35,429 bases of DNA from an uncultured Oscillospiraceae bacterium (GCA_934661135.1 CAKUJA010000007.1:1-35429); one strand, 5' to 3'; positions 23,297-33,234 are shown, numbered from the stretch's first letter. Translations and numbers: made by a program. The notes: generated from the letters alone by a model not told the origin.

Positions 23297-25690
23297 ATGG
23301 CATTGAAGCTACTCCGTCCGCAGAAGGAAGCGAAGAAGGTCAGCGCAGCGGCGCAGTCGCAGCGGGCAAACCGCACGATTTTGCGGCGCACGCTGTTTCT
23401 GATGATCCTCTGCGGCATTGTTTTATTTATTCCGCTGATTATCACGCTCTACAAGCTGATGATCGTCGACCACGACAAGTATGAGGAGCTGGCGATCAAC
23501 AACCAGACGCGGTATACGAACCTGACCGCGTCGCGCGGCGTGATCTACGACCGGAACATGAATGTGCTGGCGACGTCGACGACGGTGGAGACCGTATTCA
23601 TTGACCCGAATGAGATCGCCACGCAGATGGAAAAGCCGGAAAACAGCAATCTGCTTGACCACATTGCACGCGGCCTTTCAGAAATTCTCGATGTGGAGAC
23701 CAGCTTCGTCTATGAACAGGCGGCGGATAAGGCGTACCGCTACAAGGTCATCCGGCGGAAAATTTCGGAGGAGCTGGCCGATCAGGTGCGCGACTTTATC
23801 AATGAAAACGAGATCAAGGGCGTCTATCTCGAGACCGATGCGCAGCGGTATTATCCGTATTCGTCTCTGGCGGCGCAGGTGCTCGGCTTTGTGAGCAGAG
23901 ACAACGTCGGTCAGGAAGGCTTGGAGGCGTATTACGACTCCATGCTGCAGGGCACGGCGGGCAAGGTTGTGACCAGCAAGGGCAACTACGGCTCGGAGAT
24001 GCTCTATACATATGAAAAATACTATGACGCGGCGGACGGCGACAGTCTGGTGCTGACGATCGACGCGACGGCGCAGTCGTATCTGGAAAAGAATTTGCAG
24101 CGCGCAATCGATAAGTATGGAATTCTCAACGGTGCGTTTGGCGTTGTGATGGATGTCAACACCGGCGACATCGTCGCGATGGCGACGATGGGCAGCTATG
24201 ACCCGAACAATTATCAGGAGGTCTACGACGCGGAGACGGCGCAGGAGCTTGAGGCGATGTATCAGAAGGCGATGATGCTGCGCGAGGGTTCGCCGGAGTA
24301 TGAAGCCGCGCTCAAGGCGTATAACGAGGCGGTGGCCGCGGCGCGGCTGCGCCAGTGGCGAAACCGGTGCGTGTCGGACGGCTATGAGCCTGGCTCGACG
24401 TTCAAGCTCGTGACGATGGCGGCGGGACTCGACTCCGGGTCGGTGACGCCGAACGACTCGTTCTACTGCGGCGGGCACGAGGACTTCAAGGGACGTGACC
24501 AGACGCTTTCCTGCTGGAAAGCGGCCGGCCATGGGACGGAGACGCTGGAGGAGGCACTCGGCAACTCCTGCAACATCGCCTTTGGCCATATCGGTCTGCG
24601 GATCGGCGGCGAGACGTTCTACGACTATATTGACTCGTTTGGATTCCTCGACCAGACGGGCATCGATCTGCCCGGCGAAGCGAAGGGACTGTTCTTCTCG
24701 AAGGATGCGCTGTCGGGTGCGTCGACGGCGTCGCTGATTTCGGCGTCGTTCGGCCAGACGTTCCGCATTACGCCGATTCAGCTTGTGCGAGCGGTGGCGG
24801 CGATTGTCAACGGCGGGTATCTGCTGGAGCCGCATATTGTGTCGAGCGTGCTGGACGCGGATGGGAACACCGTGCAGAAGGCGGAGCGAACCGTGCTGCG
24901 GCAGGTCATCAGCGAGGAAACGTCGAAAACGATGCGCGAATTCATGGAATTCGTCATTACGGACGGAACGGCGTCGAACGCGTACACGCCCGGGTACCGC
25001 GTGGGCGGCAAGACCGGTACGTCGGAAAAGATTGACGAATACGATGAAAACGGCAAGCCGGTCGATGATAAGATTGTTTCGTTCATCGGCGTGGCGCCGA
25101 TCAATGACCCGCAGTATGTGGTGCTTGTGGCGCTCGATACGCCGGAATATGTCGCCGGTACGAGCTACACGCCGCACAACCAGTATATTTCCGGCGGCCT
25201 GATGGCTGCGCCGACCGTGCGTGACGTGTTTTCCGACATTCTGCCGTATCTCGGCGTGGAGCCGGACTACTCGTCGGACGATATTCGCGGCGTGAACATC
25301 ACAATCCCGGATGTGGTCGGCAAGACGGAGACCGAGGCGGCGGAGCTTCTTTCGGCCAAGAGCATCACCTACCGCACAGTGGGCAGCGGCGGCGTCGTGA
25401 CCGATCAGCTCCCGGCGGCGGGCAAGGAAGTGCCCGGCGGTTCGGAGATCGTACTCTACATGGGTGCGGAGAAGGTGACGGAAAAGACGACGGTGCCGAA
25501 CTTCATCGGCTACTCCGTGGCGGACGTGAACTGGCTGGCGAATCAGTATGGCCTTTATATCCAGGCGAAGGGCACCGACAGGACGGACGTCTATGTGACG
25601 GCGGCCTATCAGGACATCCCCGAAGAAACAGAGGTTGACAAGGGGACTACAATTACAGTAGAATTTACGACTGGCGGCGCATCCGACTAA
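23297..25690 (+). CDS. Class B penicillin-binding protein with two PASTA domains (SpoVD/FtsI type)
   Basis: A 797-residue transpeptidase that cross-links septal peptidoglycan with FtsW. The start at 23297 follows GAGGGA by eight bases; an upstream in-frame ATG at 23252 falls inside the hairpin. One membrane anchor lies at about 31-53. The dimerisation domain begins at ASRGVIYDRNMNVLA. The active-site SxxK is Ser367-Thr-Phe-Lys, SxN is Ser424-Cys-Asn426 and KTG starts at Lys572. A charged helical insert precedes the catalytic Ser (about 310-355). PASTA repeats lie at about 667-727 and 730-794. PASTA tails occur in both sporulation (SpoVD) and division (PBP2x-like) enzymes, so vegetative versus spore use cannot be decided; a single copy in dcw favours division. 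Confidence 0.93.
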   Translation: MALKLLRPQKEAKKVSAAAQSQRANRTILRRTLFLMILCGIVLFIPLIITLYKLMIVDHDKYEELAINNQTRYTNLTASRGVIYDRNMNVLATSTTVETVFIDPNEIATQMEKPENSNLLDHIARGLSEILDVETSFVYEQAADKAYRYKVIRRKISEELADQVRDFINENEIKGVYLETDAQRYYPYSSLAAQVLGFVSRDNVGQEGLEAYYDSMLQGTAGKVVTSKGNYGSEMLYTYEKYYDAADGDSLVLTIDATAQSYLEKNLQRAIDKYGILNGAFGVVMDVNTGDIVAMATMGSYDPNNYQEVYDAETAQELEAMYQKAMMLREGSPEYEAALKAYNEAVAAARLRQWRNRCVSDGYEPGSTFKLVTMAAGLDSGSVTPNDSFYCGGHEDFKGRDQTLSCWKAAGHGTETLEEALGNSCNIAFGHIGLRIGGETFYDYIDSFGFLDQTGIDLPGEAKGLFFSKDALSGASTASLISASFGQTFRITPIQLVRAVAAIVNGGYLLEPHIVSSVLDADGNTVQKAERTVLRQVISEETSKTMREFMEFVITDGTASNAYTPGYRVGGKTGTSEKIDEYDENGKPVDDKIVSFIGVAPINDPQYVVLVALDTPEYVAGTSYTPHNQYISGGLMAAPTVRDVFSDILPYLGVEPDYSSDDIRGVNITIPDVVGKTETEAAELLSAKSITYRTVGSGGVVTDQLPAAGKEVPGGSEIVLYMGAEKVTEKTTVPNFIGYSVADVNWLANQYGLYIQAKGTDRTDVYVTAAYQDIPEETEVDKGTTITVEFTTGGASD

Positions 25691-25720
25691 GCGCGGAGCG
25701 CCCATAAGGAGCGAAATTCC

Positions 25721-27163
25721 ATGAAGCTGAAGGAATTACTCAATACCATTGAATGCTTGGAGCTGCACGCTGACCCGGAGACGGAGATCACCGGGATCAG
25801 CTACGACTCCCGTACGACAAACCCCGGCGAGCTGTTTGTCGCGGTGAGCGGGCTGGCTGTGGACGGCCACCGGTTCATTCCGAAGGCGGTTGCGCGCGGC
25901 GCGGCGGCGGTGCTCTGCGAGCGTGCGCCGGAACAGGCGGTGCCGTATGTGCGCGTCGCGTCCTCGCGCAGGGCGCTCTCACTGGCGTCGGCGAACTGGT
26001 TCGGCCGGCCGGCAGAGAAGATGACGATGATCGGCCTGACCGGAACGAACGGCAAGACGACGTCGACCTATCTGCTCAAGCACGTTTTGGAGGACTGCTT
26101 GGGCGCGAAGGTCGGCCTGGTGGGGACGATTCAGAATATGATCGGAGACGAAGCGCTCCCAACGGAGCGCACGACGCCGGAGAGCTATGAGCTGCAAGGC
26201 CTGTTTGCACGCATGGCGGCGGAGGGGTGCACACACGTGGTGATGGAGGTTTCCTCGCACGCGCTGACGCTCGACCGCGTGGCGGGCGTGCACTTTAAGG
26301 TGGGCACGTTTACGAACCTGACGGAGGATCACCTCGATTTCCACAGGGATATGGAGGACTACTGCGACGCGAAGGGACTGCTGTTTCGGATGTGCGAGAT
26401 CGGCTGCGTGAACGCGGACGACCCTTGGACGGCGCGGCTGGTCAAGGATGCGACGTGCCGCATACTGCGGTATAGCGCGAAGGGCGGCGCGGAGCTGCGC
26501 GCGAAGAACATTGCGCTGTTCCCGAGCTGTGTGGAATTTGACGCGGTGGCCGGAGCGGAGCAGGCGCGAATTCGGCTGGGGATTCCCGGCGCGTTCTCGG
26601 TCTACAACGCGCTCGGCGTGATTCAGAGTGCGCAGGCGCTTGGCATTCCGCTGGCGCAGATTGCAGCCTCGCTGGAAACGGCGAAGGGCGTGAAGGGTCG
26701 GGCGGAGGTTGTGCCGACGCCGGGAAAGGACTACACGGTGCTCATTGACTATTCGCATACGCCGGATAGCTTGGAGAACATCTTAAATACGGTTCGCGGA
26801 TTCTGCCGCGGGCGCGTGATTGCAGTATTCGGCTGCGGCGGGGACCGCGATCCGTTTAAGCGCCCCGTGATGGGCGGGATTGCCGCGCGGCTGGCCGATG
26901 TTGCGGTTGTGACGTCGGACAATCCCCGCACGGAGAATCCGGATGAGATCATCCGGCAGATTGTGGCCGGAATGAAGGGGAGCGAGCCGGTTGTGATTGA
27001 AAACCGGCCGAAGGCCATTGAATGGGCGCTCGCGCACGCGCAGAAGGACGACGTGATCGTGCTCTGCGGAAAAGGGCACGAGACCTATCAGGAGATCGGT
27101 CACGAAAAGAGACATCTGGACGAACGAGAAGTTGTTGCATCGTATTTGGAGAGAAGCGTATGA
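25721..27163 (+). CDS. murE: UDP-MurNAc-L-Ala-D-Glu:meso-diaminopimelate ligase
   Basis: A 480-residue cytoplasmic Mur ligase adding the third residue of the stem peptide. The N-terminal UDP-binding domain has GISYDSRTTNPGELFVA. The ATP loop is GLTGTNGKTTS at about residues 105-115. The ERTTPESYELQ and VSSHALTLDRV motifs bind substrate. The C-terminal domain contains SDNPRTENP; the DNPR form is the signature for meso-diaminopimelate rather than lysine. AAGGAG lies nine bases before ATG 25721. The stop overlaps murF by ATGA. Confidence 0.96.
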   Translation: MKLKELLNTIECLELHADPETEITGISYDSRTTNPGELFVAVSGLAVDGHRFIPKAVARGAAAVLCERAPEQAVPYVRVASSRRALSLASANWFGRPAEKMTMIGLTGTNGKTTSTYLLKHVLEDCLGAKVGLVGTIQNMIGDEALPTERTTPESYELQGLFARMAAEGCTHVVMEVSSHALTLDRVAGVHFKVGTFTNLTEDHLDFHRDMEDYCDAKGLLFRMCEIGCVNADDPWTARLVKDATCRILRYSAKGGAELRAKNIALFPSCVEFDAVAGAEQARIRLGIPGAFSVYNALGVIQSAQALGIPLAQIAASLETAKGVKGRAEVVPTPGKDYTVLIDYSHTPDSLENILNTVRGFCRGRVIAVFGCGGDRDPFKRPVMGGIAARLADVAVVTSDNPRTENPDEIIRQIVAGMKGSEPVVIENRPKAIEWALAHAQKDDVIVLCGKGHETYQEIGHEKRHLDEREVVASYLERSV

Positions 27164-28533
27164 AAGAACTGACACTCAAACAAATCGCGGCATGGTGCGG
27201 CGGCAAGATCCTGCCGCAGTATGAGCCGCTCTGCGTCAACAGAATTCAGTCGGATTCCCGCAAGGTGCGAAGCGGAGACCTGTTTATTGCACTCAAGGGC
27301 GACAAGGTGGACGGCCACGACTTTGCCGAGGCCGCGATCAGCCACGGTGCGGTGGCCGCGCTGGTGAGCCGCCCGATCGATGCCGATCTGCCGGCCATCG
27401 AGGTGGAGGACACAATGAAGGCCTACGGCGCGATTGCCGCGGGATACCGCGCGATGCTCGATGTGAAGGTGGTGGGCATTACCGGCTCCGTCGGCAAGAC
27501 GACGACGAAGGAGATGACCGCGACGCTGCTGGAAGCGTCGTTCCGCACGGCCAAGACGGAGGGCAACCAGAACAACAGCCTGGGACTGCCGATGACGATC
27601 ATGAATATGCCGGGGGACACCGAGGTTGCCGTGCTCGAAATGGGCATGAACCACTTCGGCGAAATGGAATATCTGGCGGAGATCGCAAAGCCGGACATTG
27701 CGCTGATTACCAACATCGGCACGATGCACATCGAGCATCTCGGCACGCGGGAGGGTATCTTGCAGGCCAAGCTGGAGATCATGCATGATATGCTGCCGGG
27801 CGGCGTGGGCGTGTTCAACGGCGATGAGCCGCTGCTTTGGAATATTCGCGCGACCGGGACGCATAAGAAATATTATTACGGCATTGAAAACCATGCCTGC
27901 GACGTGGTCGCGACCGGAATTGAGGATCTGGAGGACGGCGAACGCTTCGTTGTGCAGGGCTTCGGGCAGCAGTTTGAGGTGTTCGTGCCGATGCTTGGCC
28001 GCCATGCGGTCTACAATGCGCTGGCCGCGGCAACGGTGGCGCTGCTGCTCGGCGTGAAGCCGGAGAAAATTCAGGCGCGGTTTTCCGCGTTCCGCAACAC
28101 CGGGATGCGGCAGAGAATCTATGTGAAAAACGGCGTGACGATCATCGAGGACTGCTATAACGCGGGTCCGGAGTCGATGGAGGCGGCACTGGATGTGCTG
28201 AAGGGCATCAAGACGAACGGCAAGCGGATCGCGGTGCTCGGCGATATGCTGGAGCTTGGCAACCGCTCGGCGGCGGAGCATTTTCGTATTGGGCGGCTTG
28301 CGGTTGGCTGCGCGGACATTCTGCTGACCTACGGCGAGCATTCGGTGCGCACGCTGACCGGCGCGATCACCGGCGGTATGAATCCAAAAAATATGGATCA
28401 TTTCGATACGCACGAGGACATGACGCATATGCTGAAAATGCGCGTGTCGGAGGGCGACGTGGTGCTCTTTAAGGGCAGCCGCGGAATGCGGATGGAAAAG
28501 GTGCTGCAGTTGTTCCTGAACGAGGAAGGGTAA
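27160..28533 (+). CDS. murF: UDP-MurNAc-tripeptide:D-Ala-D-Ala ligase
   Basis: A 457-residue Mur ligase that completes the pentapeptide precursor. The start at 27160 (ATGA overlap with murE) gives MKELTLKQIAAWCGGKIL, the usual MurF beginning; an in-frame codon at 27022 would add a spurious extension inside murE. The ATP loop is GITGSVGKTTTKEM. EGNQNNSLGLPMTI and EMGMNHFGEM are MurF motifs. The C-terminal domain has EDCYNAGPESMEAALD and LGDMLELG. Length is normal. A 60-base gap separates it from mraY. Confidence 0.96.
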   Translation: MKELTLKQIAAWCGGKILPQYEPLCVNRIQSDSRKVRSGDLFIALKGDKVDGHDFAEAAISHGAVAALVSRPIDADLPAIEVEDTMKAYGAIAAGYRAMLDVKVVGITGSVGKTTTKEMTATLLEASFRTAKTEGNQNNSLGLPMTIMNMPGDTEVAVLEMGMNHFGEMEYLAEIAKPDIALITNIGTMHIEHLGTREGILQAKLEIMHDMLPGGVGVFNGDEPLLWNIRATGTHKKYYYGIENHACDVVATGIEDLEDGERFVVQGFGQQFEVFVPMLGRHAVYNALAAATVALLLGVKPEKIQARFSAFRNTGMRQRIYVKNGVTIIEDCYNAGPESMEAALDVLKGIKTNGKRIAVLGDMLELGNRSAAEHFRIGRLAVGCADILLTYGEHSVRTLTGAITGGMNPKNMDHFDTHEDMTHMLKMRVSEGDVVLFKGSRGMRMEKVLQLFLNEEG

Positions 28534-28593
28534 GCTGCCGGAGCTTCGGTTTTCCGCGAAGGTTAACGCAAAAGAAAAGAGGAACGCAATCTC

Positions 28594-29574
28594 ATGCAAA
28601 TTGCAGTTGTTATTTTATGCAGCTTTGTGCTGTCTTTGGTATTTGGAAGGCTGCTGATCCCGGCGCTGCGCGCGCTGAAGGCCGGGCAGTCGATCCGGGA
28701 GATCGGCCCGAGCTGGCACAACAGCAAGGCCGGCACGCCTACGATGGGCGGCATCATGTTCATCGCCGCGGTGACGCTCTGCACCGTGGCCGCCGGATGG
28801 CGGAGCATGATGGCGGGCTACCGCACACACCTGTATGTACTGGCGTTTGCGCTGGTGTTTGGCCTGATCGGGTTTCTTGACGATTTTGTCAAGGTGAAGT
28901 ACAAGCGCAACCTCGGCCTGACGGCCATTCAAAAGTTTGCTTTGCAGCTCGCGGCGGCAGGAGCCTATCTAGCGCTGCTGCGGCACAATGGTGATCTGAC
29001 GTGCGACCTGTATATCCCGTTTTGGAACGTGACGTTTGACATTCCGTGGGTGGTCTATCTGATTTTTGCCATGTTTGTCATCGTCGGCTGCGTCAACGCG
29101 GTCAACCTGACGGACGGTGTCGACGGCCTTTCGTCGAGCGTTACGATTCCGGTGATGGTATTTTTCACGGTCTGCGCGGCGCTCTGGGGAAAGACGACGC
29201 TGGCGCTGCTGCCGGCGGCGCTCGCCGGCGGACTGGCGGCGTTCCTTGTGTATAACTTCCACCCGGCCAAGGTGTTTATGGGCGACACCGGCTCGCTGTT
29301 CCTCGGTGCGGCGGTGTGCGGACTGGCCTTTGCGCTGGATATGCCGCTGATTTTGATTCTGGTCGGCCTAGTCTACATCTGCGAGACGCTCTCGGTCATC
29401 ATGCAGGTGACGTATTTCAAGCTGACGCACGGCAAACGGATTTTCAAGATGACCCCGATTCACCACCATTTTGAGCTATGCGGATGGAGCGAGGTCAAGA
29501 TTGTGGCGGTGTTTGCCGGAATTACGATTGTGATGTGTGTGCTCGCGTTTATCGGCGTGATGCACCGGTTCTGA
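28594..29574 (+). CDS. mraY: Phospho-MurNAc-pentapeptide translocase
   Basis: A 326-residue polytopic membrane enzyme that transfers phospho-MurNAc-pentapeptide to undecaprenyl phosphate, making lipid I. Diagnostic motifs: GTPTMGGIMFI near residues 48-58, GFLDDFVKVK with the catalytic Asp pair near 92-101, NAVNLTDGVDGLSSS, FMGDTGSLFLG and the HHHFE near the C-terminus. About ten membrane segments are present. GAGGAA lies ahead of ATG 28594. The next gene is ftsW rather than murD. Confidence 0.96.
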   Translation: MQIAVVILCSFVLSLVFGRLLIPALRALKAGQSIREIGPSWHNSKAGTPTMGGIMFIAAVTLCTVAAGWRSMMAGYRTHLYVLAFALVFGLIGFLDDFVKVKYKRNLGLTAIQKFALQLAAAGAYLALLRHNGDLTCDLYIPFWNVTFDIPWVVYLIFAMFVIVGCVNAVNLTDGVDGLSSSVTIPVMVFFTVCAALWGKTTLALLPAALAGGLAAFLVYNFHPAKVFMGDTGSLFLGAAVCGLAFALDMPLILILVGLVYICETLSVIMQVTYFKLTHGKRIFKMTPIHHHFELCGWSEVKIVAVFAGITIVMCVLAFIGVMHRF

Positions 29575-29601
29575 GAAGGCTGCGGGAAAGGAGGAACGGC
29601 G

Positions 29602-30780
29602 ATGGCATCGGAAACCACGGTATATGAAAACAATGTCGAGCGCCTTCCGCAGCCGAAGCAGCCGAAGGATCGCGTGATTCTTGACGAACGCGGACTGCTG
29701 GATCTGCCGTTTCTCGCGCTGACGGTGCTGCTGGTAATGATCGGCGTCATTATGATGTTTTCGGCCAGCTACGCCCGCGCCTATCAGGAGACGGGCAAGT
29801 CGACGTATTATTTCGCCCGGCAGGCGATTTTCGCCGTGGCCGGGATTGGCGTGATGCTGTTTATTTCGCGGCTGAACTATCAGATGTGGCGCTTTGCGTC
29901 GTTTATCGTGCTGGGCGTGTCGGTTTTTTTCCTGCTGCTGGTGCCGTTTATCGGCGAGGCGTCGCACGGCGCGAAGCGGTGGATTACGGTGGCGGGCATC
30001 CGCTTCCAGCCGTCGGAGCTGGCGAAGGTGGCGATTGTGATGTCGTTCGCGTCGCTGATGTCGATCTACCGCGAGAAGATGCAGACGTTTCGGTACGGCA
30101 TTTTGCCGTTTGCGGCGATTTTGCTGGTGCTGTCCGGACTGGTTGCGCTGGAGCGGCATTTTTCGTGTATTCTCATCATGCTGGCGCTCGGCGCGGTGAT
30201 GATGTTCCTCGGCGGCGTGCGGCTTCGGTGGTTCGTGGCCGGCGGTGTGCTGGTTGGAATTTTCGCGGTGATCTATCTGACACAGATGGGATATGCGGGC
30301 GACCGCGTGACCGCCTGGCGCGACCCGGCGTCGGACCCGACGGACACCGGATATCAGATTTTGCAGTCGCTCTACGCGATTGGCTCCGGCGGGTTGATGG
30401 GACTCGGCCTTGGAAAAGGGCGGCAGAAATATCTGTATCTGCCGGAGGAGCACAACGACTATATTTTCCCGATTGTCTGCGAGGAGCTTGGATTTATCGG
30501 GGCGATGGTGGTTATTGCGCTGTTTGTGATGCTGATTTTGCGCGGGTATTGGATCGCAATGCACGCGCGCGACCGGTTTGGCGCGCTGATGGCGGCGGGA
30601 CTGACGACGCACCTCGCGCTGCAGGTGTTTTTGAACATCGGCGTTGTGACGAACTTCCTGCCCGCGACCGGCATTTCGCTGCCGTTTTTCTCCTACGGAG
30701 GGACGGCGCTGCTGATTCAGCTCTTTGAAATGGGCCTGATTTTGGCGGTTTCGAGACAGAACGATAATAAATTGCTGTAA
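29602..30780 (+). CDS. ftsW: FtsW/SpoVE-type SEDS peptidoglycan glycosyltransferase
   Basis: A 392-residue SEDS-family polymerase of lipid II at the septum, partner of the PBP encoded upstream. The N-terminal 36 residues are cytoplasmic and about ten membrane segments follow. Conserved stretches: MMFSASYARA near TM1, GAKRWITVAGIRFQPSELAK, LGLGKGRQKYLYLPEEHNDY with the loop thought to hold active-site residues, and TGISLPFFSYGGTALL near the C-terminus. AAAGGAGG lies seven bases before ATG. FtsW and SpoVE cannot be told apart from sequence; the dcw location is shared by both. Confidence 0.95.
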   Translation: MASETTVYENNVERLPQPKQPKDRVILDERGLLDLPFLALTVLLVMIGVIMMFSASYARAYQETGKSTYYFARQAIFAVAGIGVMLFISRLNYQMWRFASFIVLGVSVFFLLLVPFIGEASHGAKRWITVAGIRFQPSELAKVAIVMSFASLMSIYREKMQTFRYGILPFAAILLVLSGLVALERHFSCILIMLALGAVMMFLGGVRLRWFVAGGVLVGIFAVIYLTQMGYAGDRVTAWRDPASDPTDTGYQILQSLYAIGSGGLMGLGLGKGRQKYLYLPEEHNDYIFPIVCEELGFIGAMVVIALFVMLILRGYWIAMHARDRFGALMAAGLTTHLALQVFLNIGVVTNFLPATGISLPFFSYGGTALLIQLFEMGLILAVSRQNDNKLL

Positions 30781-30789
30781 GGTGATGCT

Positions 30790-31914
30790 ATGAAAGTCAT
30801 CTTTACCTGCGGCGGCACGGGCGGGCACATCTATCCGGCCATCGCCGTCGCCAAGCTCATGCAGGAGCGGCATCCGGACTGCGAGATTTTATTCATCGGC
30901 GCAGAGGATGGAATGGAAAACAAGCTGGTGCCCAGAGAGGGGTTTCGGCTGGAAACATTAAAAATTTCCAACTATCAGCGAAGTTTCGCGCCGAAGGCCA
31001 TTTGGCACAATGTAATGACACTGGTGCATATGTCCGGCTCAATGCGGAAGGCGAAGGCGTTGATTCGAGCGTTTGACCCGGATGTCATTGTCGGTACGGG
31101 CGGTTACGCGAGCTTCCCGGCGCTGCGGATGGGCGGAAAGCTCCGCGTTCCGACAGCGGTGCATGAATCGAACGCCGTGCCGGGACTGACAACGCGCATG
31201 GTGGAAAAAGACGTGACACGGATTATGGTGTCGTTCCCGGAGAGCCGCGAGCAGTACTCCAACCCCGACAGTGTGGTGGTCACGGGGACGCCGGTGCGCG
31301 AGAGCTTCCTCTATACAAACCGGGAGGACGCGCGGCGCGCGCTCGGTGTTGGCGACGAGCCGCTGATCGTGTCCTGCTGGGGCAGTCTTGGCGCGCGGGA
31401 GATGAACAAAAAGATCGCGCGCTTTATGAAGCGCGAGCAGGACGACGGAACGCCCTACCGCCATATCCACGCGACCGGCTCGTTCGGCTGGCGGTGGATG
31501 CCGGAGTATGTAAAGGAGCAGGGCGTTGACCTTGCAGGCCACCCGATGCTCGAGCTGCGGGAATATATCTATGATATGCCGCAGGTGATGGCGGCGGCCG
31601 ACCTTATTATCTGCCGCGCGGGTGCGGCGACGATCGCAGAGGTCTGCGCGTCGGCGACGCCGTGTATCATGGTGCCGTCGCCGAACGTGACGGACAATCA
31701 TCAGGAAAAGAACGCACGTGTGCTGGAAAAGAACGGCGCGGCCGTGGTCATCCGGGAAAACGAGTGCGACGGCGATACGCTCTACGAAACGGCAAAACAA
31801 CTGCTTGCCGACGGCAAGCGCTGCCGCGAGATGCGCTCGGCGGCGGCAAATATGGCGGTCGTGGATGCGGCGGAACGCATTTATCAGACCGCGCTGGAAC
31901 TCAGCAGGCGTTGA
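30790..31914 (+). CDS. murG: UDP-GlcNAc:lipid I N-acetylglucosaminyltransferase
   Basis: A 374-residue GT-B glycosyltransferase, peripheral on the inner face of the membrane, which converts lipid I to lipid II. The glycine loop is FTCGGTGGHIYPA at residues 5-17. VGTGGYASFPAL and HESNAVPGLTTRM match the acceptor domain. VSCWGSLGAREMN and CRAGAATIAEV with PSPNVTDNHQEKNA form the UDP-GlcNAc site. AAGGTGAT overlaps the end of ftsW ahead of ATG 30790. Length is typical. Confidence 0.96.
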   Translation: MKVIFTCGGTGGHIYPAIAVAKLMQERHPDCEILFIGAEDGMENKLVPREGFRLETLKISNYQRSFAPKAIWHNVMTLVHMSGSMRKAKALIRAFDPDVIVGTGGYASFPALRMGGKLRVPTAVHESNAVPGLTTRMVEKDVTRIMVSFPESREQYSNPDSVVVTGTPVRESFLYTNREDARRALGVGDEPLIVSCWGSLGAREMNKKIARFMKREQDDGTPYRHIHATGSFGWRWMPEYVKEQGVDLAGHPMLELREYIYDMPQVMAAADLIICRAGAATIAEVCASATPCIMVPSPNVTDNHQEKNARVLEKNGAAVVIRENECDGDTLYETAKQLLADGKRCREMRSAAANMAVVDAAERIYQTALELSRR

Positions 31915-31928
31915 CACAGCACCCGGAA

Positions 31929-31967
31929 CCTCCGCATAGGATGGGGAAACCATCCGGATTGTGGAGG
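31929..31967 (+). promoter_or_regulatory. Hairpin that would mask the murA ribosome binding site
   Basis: CCTCCGCA (31929-31936) pairs over eight positions, one G-U, with TGTGGAGG (31960-31967), which contains the murA Shine-Dalgarno GGAGG. Inside, GGATGG (31939-31944) pairs perfectly with CCATCC (31950-31955) around GGAAA. When folded, the structure would block initiation at ATG 31975. Confidence 0.6.
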
Positions 31968-31974
31968 GAAGGGT

Positions 31975-33234
31975 ATGCAGGAGCTTTGGATCAGCGGCGG
32001 AGCGCCGCTGCAAGGGGAGGTGCCGGTCAGCGGCGCAAAGAACAGCGTGCTGCCGATTTTGGCAGCCTGCACACTGTGCCGCGGCACGTGTGTTTTACAT
32101 AATTGCCCGGATATTACCGATGTGGAGACCTCATGCGAGATTTTGCGCGCGCTTGGCGCGCGGGTATTACGCACGGGGAGGACGCTGGTGGTGGACACAA
32201 AAGCGCTGACGCGGACGGCGGTACCTGCGGCGCTGGCGGCGCGGATGCGGTCGTCGGTGCTGTTTGCCGGTGCGCTGCTTGCGGCACACGGTGCGGCAGA
32301 AGTGCCGCTGCCGGGAGGCTGTCCGCTTGGGAAGCGGCCGATTGATTACCATTTACAGGCGTTTGAGAAATTGGGCGCAAGCTGCGTAGAAGCTGAGGGA
32401 TGTTATCAAATCGCATGGAATACGCCGCGCGGGGCGCGGATTGCGTTTCCGCGCATCAGCGTTGGCGCGACGGAGAACGCGATTCTGGCGGCGCTCGGGT
32501 GCAGCGGTGAAACGGTTTTGCAAAATGCCGCGATAGAGCCGGAAATCACGGATATGGTGAACTTTTTGCGCAGCGCGGGCGCGGCCATCGAAGGCAGCGG
32601 AACGCGGGAGCTGCGGATTTTGGGCGGCGAACGGCTGCACGGCACGACATATACCGTGATGCCGGATCGGATTGAGACGGCGACGTTCCTCTGCGCAGCG
32701 GCCGGCTGCGGCGGGGAGATCCGCTTGCAGCGGACGCAGGCAGCGCTGCTGCCGGAGCTGACAAGACTGCTGCAGCGCGCCGGGTGCGAGCTTCGGGAGG
32801 AGCACGACGCGGTCGTTCTGCGGCGCAGCGCGCCGCTCCGGGCGGTTGGCGATGTGGAAACTGCGGCCTATCCGGGATTTGCGACCGACTGCCAGGCACT
32901 TTTCAGCGCGGCAATGCTGCGCGCACAGGGTGAGAGCCGGATCACGGAGACGCTGTTTGAAAACCGATTTCATCATGTGCCGGAGATGCAAAAGCTCGGC
33001 GCGGAGATTTTTGTGCGGGGCAGAGCGGCGGTGATTCGCGGCGCGGCAGCGCTGCACGGCGCAAGGCTGGCGGCATATGATCTGCGCGGCGGCGCGGCGC
33101 TGGTGCTTGCGGCGCTTCAGGCGGAGAGCGAAAGCACGGTTGCGGGCGTGGAGCACATCGACCGCGGCTATGAACGATTTGCGGAAAAACTGCGCGCGCT
33201 GGGCGCGCAGGTGGAACGAACAACCGCCGGATAA
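31975..33234 (+). CDS. murA: UDP-GlcNAc 1-carboxyvinyltransferase
   Basis: A 419-residue enzyme making the first committed step of peptidoglycan synthesis (enolpyruvyl transfer to UDP-GlcNAc). Lys22-Asn23 of SGAKNS and Cys116 in PLPGGCPLGKRPID correspond to the catalytic Lys22 and Cys115 of the E. coli enzyme; a Cys here predicts fosfomycin sensitivity. Other motifs: SVGATENAILAA, MPDRIETATFL and FENRFHHVPEMQKLGA. GGAGG lies seven bases before ATG 31975 within a hairpin. The position between murG and ftsQ is one often taken by murB in Bacillota. Clostridia often carry two murA paralogs, so this may be MurA1 or MurA2. Confidence 0.95.
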   Translation: MQELWISGGAPLQGEVPVSGAKNSVLPILAACTLCRGTCVLHNCPDITDVETSCEILRALGARVLRTGRTLVVDTKALTRTAVPAALAARMRSSVLFAGALLAAHGAAEVPLPGGCPLGKRPIDYHLQAFEKLGASCVEAEGCYQIAWNTPRGARIAFPRISVGATENAILAALGCSGETVLQNAAIEPEITDMVNFLRSAGAAIEGSGTRELRILGGERLHGTTYTVMPDRIETATFLCAAAGCGGEIRLQRTQAALLPELTRLLQRAGCELREEHDAVVLRRSAPLRAVGDVETAAYPGFATDCQALFSAAMLRAQGESRITETLFENRFHHVPEMQKLGAEIFVRGRAAVIRGAAALHGARLAAYDLRGGAALVLAALQAESESTVAGVEHIDRGYERFAEKLRALGAQVERTTAG

